Assembly (NCBI GenBank): GCA_039187815.1
Contig: JBCCZI010000003.1
Span: 1-64,000, forward strand
Direction of reading: 5' to 3'
Length of the DNA: 64,000 nt
DNA from: Thermohalobaculum sp039187815
GTDB lineage: Bacteria > Pseudomonadota > Alphaproteobacteria > Rhodobacterales > Rhodobacteraceae
Made by a program: the position numbers and the translations under genes. Below, piece after piece: positions 24,036 through 32,383 of the stretch. Under the pieces are notes generated by a model. That model saw only the letters and a list, made by a program, of their open reading frames with translations, was not told where the DNA came from and made no database searches. Position 1 is the first letter of the stretch. Each line of letters begins with the position of its first letter.

Positions 24036-25703
24036 ATGACAACCCTCCTCACCGCAGCCCAGATGCGGGCCATCGAACAAGCCGCCATCGACAGTGGCGA
24101 GGTCACCGGCCTCGAGCTGATGGAGCGCGCCGGACGCGGCGTGGTAGAGGCGATTTTGGACTGGCACCCGGACCTCAGCCAGAAACCCCACCGCGCCGTC
24201 GTCCTATGCGGCCCCGGCAACAATGGCGGCGACGGCTTCGTGACCGCGCGTCTCCTGCACGCCCGCGGCTGGAAGGTCGACGTCTTCCTCTACGGATGCG
24301 ATGCACATGATCTCTCAAGACTCCCAGCCGACGCCCAAACCAATGCCCGCCGCTGGTCCACACTTGGCTCAATCGGAGACTTCAGTGCGGTAGAGCCGCA
24401 TGGCTTGCGCAACGCCGTCCTCATCGACGCGCTCTTCGGTAGCGGGCTATCTCGACCGCTCGACGCCCTCGCATTGGAGCGGCTCGAGGAGGCTGTCGGC
24501 GGTTGCTCCGATCTCGCCGCCCCGCCCGGGGTCACCAGGCTCTCCATCGCCTTGGACGCCCCCAGCGGTCTCTGTCTCGACAGTGGCAAATGGCTGGGCG
24601 GATCGCCGACCGACCGCGGGCTTTCCGACACGATCACCTTTGATCTCACCGTCAGCTTTCATGCGCTCAAGCGGGGCCATGTGCTGGCGGAGGGTCCTCT
24701 GGCATGCGGCCGGGTGAGCCCCATTTCGATCGGGTTGGACAGCCGCTTGGGGTTGGCCCGGATTGGGCTTCTGCGCGATGGCCGCGTGCCCAGCGCGCGC
24801 GTCGATCCTGGCGCCCGGTGTCGGAGCATCAGTCGCGTGTTGCTGACAGATGGGGAGATCGGCCGCCTCCCACATCGCAAGGACACCGGCTCGGCGCACA
24901 AGTACTCCCACGGGCATGCACTTGTGTTGACGGGAGGTGTGGGCAAGGGCGGCGCAGCGCGCCTGGCCGCACGGGGGGCGCTGCGGGTTGGCGCGGGGCT
25001 CGCTACGGTCGGATGTCCGAAAGCGGCGGTGATCGAGAACGCGGCGCGGCTGGATGCCATCATGCTCCGGCCCCTGGAGGACGCCGAGGCGTTGGCCGAG
25101 GCGCTCTCGGATGTCCGGATCAACGCGCTCTGCCTGGGCCCAGGTCTGGGGTTGGCTCGGGCGCGCGAAATGGTCCCGGCCGCGAGCGCCGCGGGGCGCG
25201 CAGTGGTCCTGGATGCGGACGCGCTGACAGCTTTTGCCGAGGATCCCTCGGCGCTTTGGGCCCTGACCCATCCCAAATGTGTGCTGACGCCGCATGAGGG
25301 GGAGTTTGGGCGGCTCTTCCCCGACATCCTTGCCAAGCTCAGGGAGCCAGAACTCCGCGGGCCGGCCTATTCCAAGGTCGACGCCACACGAGAGGCGGCT
25401 GCCCGTGCGGGCTGCGTGGTGCTGTTCAAAGGGCCTGACACGGTGATCGCTGATCCATCCGGACAAGCTGCCGTCAACGCCGCAGTCTATGAGCGGGCGG
25501 CGCCCTGGCTCGCCACCGCCGGGTCGGGCGATGTGCTGGCGGGGATGGTTACAGGATTGCTCGCCCGCGGGTTCGCGCCCATGGCCGCCGCCGAGACCGC
25601 CGCCTGGCTGCATGTGGAGGCCGCCCGGCGCTTTGGCCCTGGGCTGATCGCCGAGGACATCCCAGACGCACTGCCGGGCGTCTTCCGGGATCTTGACCTC
25701 TGA
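24036..25703 (+). CDS. nnr: Bifunctional NAD(P)HX epimerase / dehydratase
   Basis: Protein of 555 residues that repairs hydrated NADH and NADPH. The N-terminal YjeF epimerase domain (about 1-220) has VVLCGPGNNGGDGFVTARLL. The C-terminal ADP-dependent dehydratase domain (about 270-550) has YSHGHALVLTGGVGKGGAAR, CLGPGLGLA, LTPHEGEFGRLF and the catalytic-site ATAGSGDVLAGMVTGLLARG. The fused architecture is the usual bacterial form. It diverges from glnB. Confidence 0.92.
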   Translation: MTTLLTAAQMRAIEQAAIDSGEVTGLELMERAGRGVVEAILDWHPDLSQKPHRAVVLCGPGNNGGDGFVTARLLHARGWKVDVFLYGCDAHDLSRLPADAQTNARRWSTLGSIGDFSAVEPHGLRNAVLIDALFGSGLSRPLDALALERLEEAVGGCSDLAAPPGVTRLSIALDAPSGLCLDSGKWLGGSPTDRGLSDTITFDLTVSFHALKRGHVLAEGPLACGRVSPISIGLDSRLGLARIGLLRDGRVPSARVDPGARCRSISRVLLTDGEIGRLPHRKDTGSAHKYSHGHALVLTGGVGKGGAARLAARGALRVGAGLATVGCPKAAVIENAARLDAIMLRPLEDAEALAEALSDVRINALCLGPGLGLARAREMVPAASAAGRAVVLDADALTAFAEDPSALWALTHPKCVLTPHEGEFGRLFPDILAKLREPELRGPAYSKVDATREAAARAGCVVLFKGPDTVIADPSGQAAVNAAVYERAAPWLATAGSGDVLAGMVTGLLARGFAPMAAAETAAWLHVEAARRFGPGLIAEDIPDALPGVFRDLDL

Positions 25704-25801
25704 CCCGCGCAGCCGCCCTTGCATGGGGCCCTGCATTTGCTCTATCGCCACCTGAACGCGCTTGCTATAGACGCCTCGGCCTGCCGGGGACGTACGGCGG
25801 C

Positions 25802-25886
25802 GCGGGCGTGGTGGAATTGGTAGACACGTCAGATTTAGGTTCTGATGCCGCAAGGCGTGGGGGTTCAAGTCCCTCCGCCCGCACCA
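25802..25886 (+). tRNA. tRNA-Leu (anticodon UAG)
   Basis: An 85-base class II tRNA. The acceptor stem GCGGGCG pairs with CGCCCGC and the CCA end is encoded. The anticodon stem TCAGA/TCTGA encloses loop TTTAGGT, giving anticodon UAG for CUA codons. The variable arm (TGCCGCAAGGCGT) forms the long stem expected for leucine, and the T-loop is GTTCAAGT. A possible -10 (TATAGA, 25766-25771) lies upstream. It stands just before the trigger factor gene. Confidence 0.97.
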
Positions 25887-25944
25887 GACCGAGCAGCAAT
25901 GGCGCACCGGCGCACCCGAGGGGCCTGGGAAGACGAGGACGCAT

Positions 25945-27291
25945 ATGGACGTGACCGAGACGAAATCGGAGGGACTGCGGCGCGAGTACTCGGTGGTGGT
26001 CAGCGCGGATGCGCTCGAGGCCAAGACGACCGAGAAGCTCGAGACCGTGCGTGCCGACTTCCAGATGAAGGGCTTTCGCAAGGGCAAGGCGCCGCTTCCG
26101 CTGCTGCGCAAAATGTTTGGCAAATCGGTCATGGGCGAAGTTGTGCAGGAGACGGTCGAGGAGACCGTCCAAGCGCATCTGACAGAAACCGGCCACCGCC
26201 CCGCCGGTCAGCCCGAGATCAAGATCGCCAACGAAGCCTATAAGGAAGGCGACGATCTGCAGGTCGAGATCGGCTATGACTGCCTGCCGGACGTGCCTGT
26301 GCTCGATTATGGGACCATTGCGCTCGAGCGGCGCGTGGTCGAGGTCGAGGACGACGCCGTGGATGAGGGCCTGAAGCGCCTCGCCGATAGCGCGACCGAG
26401 TTCGACCCGCGCGAGGAGGACGCCGCCGCCGAGGATGGCGACCAGGTGGTCATCGATTTTCTCGGCAAGGTCGACGGCACGCCCTTCGAAGGCGGCGAGG
26501 CCGAGGACTATCCGCTGGTGCTCGGCTCGAACTCCTTCATCCCGGGCTTTGAAGAACAGCTGGTCGGGTTGAAAGCGGGTGACACCAAAGCCGTCGAGGT
26601 GTCTTTCCCCGAGGAGTACAGTGCGGCGCACCTGGCCGGAAAGGCCGCCGTGTTCGACTGCACCGTCAAGGAAGTCCGCGCGCCGAAGGCCGCCGAGATC
26701 GACGATGCCCTGGCCGAGCGGTTCGGTGCCGAGACCCTCGATGCTCTCAAAGACCAGCTGCGGGAACGCATTGGCGCCGAGTTGAACGGCGCCAGCCGCC
26801 AGCTCGCGAAACGCCGGCTGCTCGACACGCTCGACGAGATGGTGACCTTCGACCTGCCCCCCAGCCTGGTCGGGGCCGAGGCGCGATCGATCGCCTACCA
26901 GCTCTGGCAGGAAGAAAACCCCGAGGCGCAGGTCCAGGGCGCCGAGATGCCAAAGATCGAGCCCACCGACGATCACACCAAACTGGCGGAGCGCCGGGTG
27001 CGCCTCGGCTTGTTGCTGGCCGATATCGGCTCACGCGAGCAGGTCGAGATCACCGAACAAGAGCTCGGTCAGGCGGTGATGGCCGAGGCGCGCCAGTACC
27101 CGGGCCAGGAGCGTGAGTTCTTCGAATACGTCAAGCAAAACCGCCAGGCCATGGAGCAGATCCGGGCCCCGCTGTTCGAAGACAAGGTCGTGGATCTGAT
27201 CCTGGAACGCGCCAACGTGACCGATGTGCCCGTCTCCAAGGAGGCCTTGCAAGCCGAGATCGAGACCCTGGACGAGCAAGCCGAGGCCTAA
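25945..27291 (+). CDS. tig: Trigger factor
   Basis: Ribosome-bound chaperone and peptidyl-prolyl isomerase of 448 residues. The N-terminal ribosome-binding signature is FQMKGFRKGKAPLPLLRKMF near residue 37. The FKBP-like domain spans about 165-240 (GDQVVIDFLGKVDGTPFEGG, FIPGFEEQLVGLKAGD). The helical chaperone arms form the rest, ending in an acidic tail. The length is normal. Confidence 0.97.
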   Translation: MDVTETKSEGLRREYSVVVSADALEAKTTEKLETVRADFQMKGFRKGKAPLPLLRKMFGKSVMGEVVQETVEETVQAHLTETGHRPAGQPEIKIANEAYKEGDDLQVEIGYDCLPDVPVLDYGTIALERRVVEVEDDAVDEGLKRLADSATEFDPREEDAAAEDGDQVVIDFLGKVDGTPFEGGEAEDYPLVLGSNSFIPGFEEQLVGLKAGDTKAVEVSFPEEYSAAHLAGKAAVFDCTVKEVRAPKAAEIDDALAERFGAETLDALKDQLRERIGAELNGASRQLAKRRLLDTLDEMVTFDLPPSLVGAEARSIAYQLWQEENPEAQVQGAEMPKIEPTDDHTKLAERRVRLGLLLADIGSREQVEITEQELGQAVMAEARQYPGQEREFFEYVKQNRQAMEQIRAPLFEDKVVDLILERANVTDVPVSKEALQAEIETLDEQAEA

Positions 27292-27341
27292 GGCCGGTCC
27301 GGCCAGCGGGGCCGCGTTGCAAGGCGGCTCGTCAATCCATA

Positions 27342-27364
27342 GCCGGCGCGAGATTTGCGCCGGC
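27342..27364 (+). terminator. Stem-loop after tig, no U-tract
   Basis: GCCGGCGC and GCGCCGGC form an eight-base-pair stem around GAGATTT, 50 bases after the tig stop. No run of T follows, so it may slow or protect the RNA rather than terminate transcription on its own. Confidence 0.3.
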
Positions 27365-27437
27365 GCACCATGGCCGAACGCCCCGTACGCGCTAGCTGTC
27401 GTTGGCCGAGAACGGGCGGTCATGTACGAGCGCAGTG

Positions 27438-28751
27438 ATGCCCCGATCCTTTGAGAACCACCCGCAACGGTTTGCGCTGGCAAACGAGCTGCACGCCCGC
27501 CCGTTCCAGACGATGACGGGCCCGGGCCGAGTGGTTCACTTGGCCTTTAAACAGCCCAAGGGAGCGGCCGACCGCAAACCGGACGACGACCGCGCGCATC
27601 TGATCAGCTTTCTCGATCGCCACGGGGCGGCGCATCCTGCCCCAGGCGCCAGTCACTACTCCAGCGATTTTGGCCGCTTCCGCCTGACCTGGGAGCGCCA
27701 TACCGAGTTCGTCGCCTATACGCTCTACGAAGCGGGCCCCACGGATGGGCTCTTTCGGGGCGAGTTGCTAGAGCATTTTCCGGATGAGTGGCTGGCGCTC
27801 GCGCCTGGACAGGTGATTGCGGCCACCGAGCTCGAGATCCTGCAGGTCCAGAGCGCGGATGAAGAGCTCCAGCAGGGTCTGCCGGCGCCGCTGCTCCGTG
27901 AGTTTTCCATGGAGAGCCTGGCAGTCGCATCGGTGCTCGAGGGCAAGGCGATCGCGCTGGGGGATTTTCGGATCCACGAGAACGGGCTGACCCGCTTTGC
28001 GATCGCTCCCCTCTCTGGGGATCTCGGCCCCCGCCGCATTGGCCGATTGACCCAGCGGCTGATCGAGCTGGAGACGTACCGGACCATGGCCATGCTCGCG
28101 CTGCCCATCGCGCGAAATACGGCCAAGCGCCTGAACGAGATCGAGCGCGAGCTGACCGAGCTCACCGCGTTGGTGGCCCGCCAGACCGATGGCGAACCCG
28201 AGAGCCAGATTCTGAGCACGCTGACCGAGATCGCCGCCGAACTCGAAGCGTTGTCGGCCAGCACGGCCTTCCGCTTTGGCGCAGGCCGGGCCTACGAGGC
28301 CTTGGTCCAGCAGCGGATCGCAGCCTTGCGCGAGGCGCGGCTTGCTGGCCGCCAGCAGTTCTCGGAGTTCATGACGCGCCGGTTCGATCCGGCCATGCGC
28401 ACCTGCCAGGCGGTCCAGGGGCGGCTGTCGGATCTCTCGATCCGCGCGGGCCGCATCGCCGAGCTCCTGCGCACCCGGGTCGATGTGGCTGTCCAAGCCC
28501 AGAACCAGAAACTGCTCGAATCGATGGATCGCCGAGCGGATCTGCAACTGAGGCTTCAGGAGACGGTCGAGGGCTTCTCGGTGGTGGCCATCAGCTATTA
28601 CTCGGTCAGCCTCGCCGGCTATGTGATGGCGCCGCTCGCCGCCATCACCGGCTTGTCGAAGGAGACGCTGACGGCGCTTGTGGCCATCCCCGTTCTGGCG
28701 ATCGTGTGGACCTTCGTGCGGCGGCTGCGCCGGCGCATCACCGGAAAATAG
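27438..28751 (+). CDS. DUF3422 family membrane protein
   Basis: Protein of 437 residues of unknown function, common in alphaproteobacteria. The N-terminus RSFENHPQRFALANELHARP is the family hallmark. A mostly alpha-helical cytosolic region follows, with likely coiled coils at about 215-260 and 340-385. Two C-terminal transmembrane helices (about 385-430: VVAISYYSVSLAGYVMAPLA, LVAIPVLAIVWTFV) resemble the membrane end of CorA-like or DUF155 proteins. ATG 27438 is chosen because the homology begins there. Confidence 0.85.
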   Translation: MPRSFENHPQRFALANELHARPFQTMTGPGRVVHLAFKQPKGAADRKPDDDRAHLISFLDRHGAAHPAPGASHYSSDFGRFRLTWERHTEFVAYTLYEAGPTDGLFRGELLEHFPDEWLALAPGQVIAATELEILQVQSADEELQQGLPAPLLREFSMESLAVASVLEGKAIALGDFRIHENGLTRFAIAPLSGDLGPRRIGRLTQRLIELETYRTMAMLALPIARNTAKRLNEIERELTELTALVARQTDGEPESQILSTLTEIAAELEALSASTAFRFGAGRAYEALVQQRIAALREARLAGRQQFSEFMTRRFDPAMRTCQAVQGRLSDLSIRAGRIAELLRTRVDVAVQAQNQKLLESMDRRADLQLRLQETVEGFSVVAISYYSVSLAGYVMAPLAAITGLSKETLTALVAIPVLAIVWTFVRRLRRRITGK

Positions 28752-28758
28752 CCCGCCC

Positions 28759-29709
28759 TCAGAACAGGCTTGCCAGGAACAGGCCGCCGCAGAGCGCCAG
28801 GCCACCCAGATAGGTCTGCCGGAACAAATGCAGGCACAGATCTGTGTTCTGCATGTCGAAGCTGCGGAACTGCCAGACCATCTGGCCCACCAGGGCAGCA
28901 ACACCCAGCAACCCCAAAAAGCCACCGCCTGCGATCAAGACCCCGAGGGCGGCCAAGACCCCCGTGGCCGCCGTAAAGATCGCCAGCCAGCCGCCGGTCT
29001 CCCCCTCGAACAGCCGGGCGGTCGAGCGCACTCCGATCAGCGCGTCATCCTCGCGGTCTTGGTGCGCATAGATCGTGTCATAATGCAGCGTCCACGCGAT
29101 CCCGGCGAGATAGAGCAGGATCGGCGCAAAACCGAGGCTGCCGGTATGCGCGGCATACATCAGCAAAACGCCCCAATTGAAGGCGATGCCGAGGAAGACC
29201 TGCGGCCACCAGGTGAACCGCTTGGCAAAGGGATAGACGGCGACGGGCAACAGCGACAACACGCCGAGCGCAATGGCCGTCCAGTTGAAGGTGAGCAGGA
29301 TCAGACAGGCCAGCAGGGACTGAGCGATGGCCCAGATCAAGGCCTCGCCAGAGGTCACCTGGCCCGAGGGCAACGGCCGCGAGCGGGTGCGCGCCACGTC
29401 CTTGTCGATGTCGCGATCGACCAGATCGTTCCAGGTGCACCCCGCTCCGCGCATCAGGAACGCGCCGATCGTGCAGCCGAGGATCAGCCACAAATCCCCA
29501 GCCCGCCAGCCGGTCTCGAGGATGCCGAGAAGGAGGCCCCACCAGCACGGCAACAAGAGCAGCCAGGTGCCGATCGGTCGGTCTGCGCGGCTGAGGCGCA
29601 AGTAGGGCCGAGACCAGTCCGGCGCGAACCGATCGACCCAATTCGCGTCGGTCGCGTCCTGGACCCTTCCCTCGGGCAGCTTGAGCCGATTATCTGGCAA
29701 CTCGGTCAT
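28759..29709 (-). CDS. ubiA: 4-hydroxybenzoate polyprenyltransferase
   Basis: Integral membrane enzyme of 316 residues that prenylates 4-hydroxybenzoate in ubiquinone synthesis. Both Asp-rich prenyl-diphosphate motifs are present: NDLVDRDIDKDVARTRSRPL and YAHQDREDDALIGVRSTARL. About eight to nine helices follow RLSRADRPIGTWLLLLPCWW. No ribosome-binding site precedes the ATG at 29709, whose upstream bases are the start region of rsmE only ten bases away, so the mRNA may be leaderless or nearly so. Confidence 0.93.
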   Translation of the reverse strand: MTELPDNRLKLPEGRVQDATDANWVDRFAPDWSRPYLRLSRADRPIGTWLLLLPCWWGLLLGILETGWRAGDLWLILGCTIGAFLMRGAGCTWNDLVDRDIDKDVARTRSRPLPSGQVTSGEALIWAIAQSLLACLILLTFNWTAIALGVLSLLPVAVYPFAKRFTWWPQVFLGIAFNWGVLLMYAAHTGSLGFAPILLYLAGIAWTLHYDTIYAHQDREDDALIGVRSTARLFEGETGGWLAIFTAATGVLAALGVLIAGGGFLGLLGVAALVGQMVWQFRSFDMQNTDLCLHLFRQTYLGGLALCGGLFLASLF

Positions 29710-29719
29710 GGAGAGCGAT

Positions 29720-30457
29720 ATGGCACAGCCGGCCGCGAAAATCAGGCTTTTCGTCAACACCGTGCTCGGCCCTGATGCCGCGGTCGCGCTCACGCGTGAG
29801 CAGGCGCACTATCTGTTCTCGGTCATGCGCCGCAGTGTCGGAGAGAGGATTCTGCTGTTCAACGGCCATGACGGCGAGTGGTTGGCCGAGATCGAGGAAG
29901 CCGGAAAACGGGGCGGGCGCCTGCTCTGCCGGGACCAGACGCAGGCGCAATTGGAGCCGCCCGATCTCTGGCTGCTGTTCGCACCGCTCAAGAAGGCGCG
30001 CACCGATCTGGTGGCAGAGAAGGCGGCCGAGATGGGTTGTCGGCGGCTGATCCCCGTCTTCACCCGACACACCAATTCCGAGCGGGTGAACCGTGCGCGT
30101 CTGGTGGCCCACGCCGTCGAAGCGGCGGAGCAATGCGGCTTGGTCTCGGTCCCGGAGGTGGCGGACCCGACCACCCTCGATGCCGTCCTGGACCGCTGGC
30201 CCGCCGAGCGCCGGCTGGTCTTTTGTGATGAGAGCGGTGCGGGCAAGCCGGCGGCAACAGCCTTGGCCGGCGTCCAGAGCGGTCCCGTCGCCGTTCTGAT
30301 CGGGCCCGAAGGCGGCTTTGCCCCGGAAGAGGCGCAAAAGCTCCGGGCGCTTGCCCACACCACCTCGATCTCCCTCGGGCCACGGATCCTGCGCGCCGAT
30401 ACGGCCGCCGTTGCGGCGCTGGCGGTGGTGCAGAGCAGCCTCGGAGACTGGCGGTGA
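29720..30457 (+). CDS. rsmE: 16S rRNA m3U1498 methyltransferase
   Basis: SPOUT-family enzyme of 245 residues. The N-terminal PUA-like part has HYLFSVMRRSVGERILLFNG. The C-terminal knot is built by LIGPEGGFAPEEAQKLR and SLGPRILRADTAAVAALAVV, the SAM-binding and knot motifs of RsmE. ATG 29720 follows GGAGAG by five bases. It diverges from ubiA and overlaps the next gene by 4 bases. Confidence 0.95.
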   Translation: MAQPAAKIRLFVNTVLGPDAAVALTREQAHYLFSVMRRSVGERILLFNGHDGEWLAEIEEAGKRGGRLLCRDQTQAQLEPPDLWLLFAPLKKARTDLVAEKAAEMGCRRLIPVFTRHTNSERVNRARLVAHAVEAAEQCGLVSVPEVADPTTLDAVLDRWPAERRLVFCDESGAGKPAATALAGVQSGPVAVLIGPEGGFAPEEAQKLRALAHTTSISLGPRILRADTAAVAALAVVQSSLGDWR

Positions 30458-30993
30458 TCGTCTTGCCCTCCTGGCTGCGGCGCCATGGCGAGATGCTGAT
30501 CGCGCTAGCGATCGCGGCCGCCCTCGCCCGGGCCGGTGCGATGACCTTGGCGGCCGGAGGCAGCGTGCTCTGGGCCTTGCTGGTGCTGGTCGGCGCGGGC
30601 GGCGCTGCGCTCTGGGCCTACACGGCGTTTCAGCGCCGCCGCCTTGCCGACCGCGCCGGCGCCGATGGGCGAGCCGCGGGCGTGCTGAGCATTGATGAGG
30701 AGCGCATCGCCTATTTCGGGCCGAACACCGGAGGGTTCGTCGCGCTCGATGATCTCGAGGCCATCGCGCTGACACGAAACGCCGCCGGGTGGACATGGAT
30801 CCTGGCCGGCGAGGCAGAGGTCCTCTCGGTCCCGGCCGGTGCCAAAGGCGCCGATGCCCTGGTCGATGCCTTGACCGTGTTGCCGGGGTTCGAGCCGGCC
30901 CGTGCCCTTGCGGCCCTGACCTCGGAGAGCCCGGGCGGCGTGACGGTCTGGGAGCGCGCCGCCGGCCGCTCGCGCCCCGCGATGCCCGGCTGA
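30454..30993 (+). CDS. Two-TM hypothetical protein coupled to rsmE
   Basis: Protein of 179 residues, start GTG overlapping the rsmE stop. Two hydrophobic helices (about 15-35 and 38-58) are followed by a soluble part reading GVLSIDEERIAYFGPNTGGF, then VALDDLEAIALT and WTWILAGEAEVLSVP. This looks like a small beta-rich PH-like domain, but I do not recognise the family. Its role is unknown; the coupling to rsmE is the only clue. Confidence 0.65.
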   Translation: MIVLPSWLRRHGEMLIALAIAAALARAGAMTLAAGGSVLWALLVLVGAGGAALWAYTAFQRRRLADRAGADGRAAGVLSIDEERIAYFGPNTGGFVALDDLEAIALTRNAAGWTWILAGEAEVLSVPAGAKGADALVDALTVLPGFEPARALAALTSESPGGVTVWERAAGRSRPAMPG

Positions 30994-31025
30994 CAGACGC
31001 CGCCGTCCGACGCTGTCATTTTGCG

Positions 31026-31055
31026 TTGACAGAGCCACCCGGGCGATCCTACCCA
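31026..31055 (+). promoter_or_regulatory. Probable sigma-70 promoter of serC
   Basis: A perfect -35 TTGACA (31026-31031) is followed after 18 bases by TACCCA (31050-31055), a weak -10. Transcription would start near 31062, leaving a GC-rich leader of about 70 bases. Alphaproteobacterial serC genes can carry a structured leader RNA, but I cannot confirm one here. Confidence 0.4.
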
Positions 31056-31131
31056 GAGCGCGGGCGCGCAGCCGGGTAAGGGCAAGCGGCGGCGGGCTCA
31101 GCGATCTTGCCCTGACGATGGAGCGCGTCCC

Positions 31132-32307
31132 ATGACGTTCCCCCAGAAGCCCGAGGTGCGGCCTCGGCGTCCTGAATTTTCGTCTGGTCCCTGTCCCAAA
31201 CATCCCGATTGGTCGCTCGAGCGTGTGCTTGCCAAAGCGCATCTCGGCCGGTCGCACCGCGCCGCGGGACCCAAGGCGCAAATCGCCGAGGCGATCGACC
31301 GGACCCATGCGATGCTGGGTCTGCCGGCCGACTATCTGGTCGGCATCGTTCCGGCCTCGGACACAGGCGCCTATGAGATGGCGATGTGGTCGATGCTGGG
31401 CGCCCGCCCGGTCGATATGCTGGCTTGGGAGAGCTTCGGCTCGGGCTGGGTCACCGATGCGGTGAAACAGCTCCACCTCGAGGATTGCCGGGTGATCGAG
31501 GCCCCCTATGGCGCGCTGCCCGACCTTGCGGCGGTGCGCGCGGAAGCGGATGTCTGCTTCACCTGGAACGGCACCACCAGCGGCGCGCGGGTGCCAAACG
31601 GCGACTGGATCGCGGCGGATCGCGCGGGGCTGACGCTCTGCGACGCAACATCGGCTGCCTTTGCCCAAGACATTGCGTGGGAGAAGATCGATGTCGCCAC
31701 CTTCTCCTGGCAGAAGGTCATGGGCGGGGAGGCGGCACACGGGGTGCTGGTGCTGAGCCCGCGGGCGATCGAGCGGCTCGAGAGCTTCCAGCCGCCGCGG
31801 CCCTTGCCAAAGATCTTCCGCCTGACCAAGGGCGGTGCGCTGAACCGCGAGATCTTCCGCGGCGCGACCATCAACACGCCCTCGATGCTGTGCATGGCCG
31901 ACTATGTGGACGCGCTCGATTGGGCCGAGGATGTGGGCGGTGCCGAGGGCTTGCGCGCCCGGGCTGACGCCAATTTCGCGGCGCTTCAGGCCTGGGTCGA
32001 TGCCAGCGTGTGGATCGAGAACCTGGTCGCGGATCCGGCGCACCGGTCGAACACCTCAGTCTGTCTCCGTATCTCGGACCCGGAGGTTGCGGCCCTCGAT
32101 GCCACGGACCAACGCGCTGTGGTCAAAGAGATCGTCGCCCTGTTGGCCAAGGAGGCTGTCGCCTATGACATCGGTGGCTACCGCGACGCGCCGCCGGGCC
32201 TGCGCATCTGGTGCGGCGCCACGGTGGACACGGCCGATATCGAGGCGCTGACCCTCTGGCTCGACTGGGCCTTTGCGAGCGTTCGCGCCAAGCGAGCGGC
32301 CGCCTGA
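31132..32307 (+). CDS. serC: Phosphoserine aminotransferase
   Basis: PLP enzyme of 391 residues that converts 3-phosphohydroxypyruvate and glutamate to phosphoserine, and also serves pyridoxine synthesis. FSSGPCPKHPDWSLE opens the protein. CFTWNGTTSGARVPNGDWI and DATSAAFAQDI surround the cofactor, and Lys195 in SWQKVMGGEAAHG should form the Schiff base. The length and HLGRSHRAAGPKAQ are typical of the alphaproteobacterial type. serA follows 76 bases later. Confidence 0.95.
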   Translation: MTFPQKPEVRPRRPEFSSGPCPKHPDWSLERVLAKAHLGRSHRAAGPKAQIAEAIDRTHAMLGLPADYLVGIVPASDTGAYEMAMWSMLGARPVDMLAWESFGSGWVTDAVKQLHLEDCRVIEAPYGALPDLAAVRAEADVCFTWNGTTSGARVPNGDWIAADRAGLTLCDATSAAFAQDIAWEKIDVATFSWQKVMGGEAAHGVLVLSPRAIERLESFQPPRPLPKIFRLTKGGALNREIFRGATINTPSMLCMADYVDALDWAEDVGGAEGLRARADANFAALQAWVDASVWIENLVADPAHRSNTSVCLRISDPEVAALDATDQRAVVKEIVALLAKEAVAYDIGGYRDAPPGLRIWCGATVDTADIEALTLWLDWAFASVRAKRAAA

Positions 32308-32383
32308 CACACATCCCCACACGCGGCGCCGCACCTGCTGATCCGTCGGCAGGCTGCTCGCCACCGCACCAAAGGAGGGCGCC

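Noticed and set aside
24447..26132. Minus-strand open frame spanning nnr and the tRNA
   Set aside because: It runs through tRNA-Leu and the start of tig, so it cannot be a real coding region.
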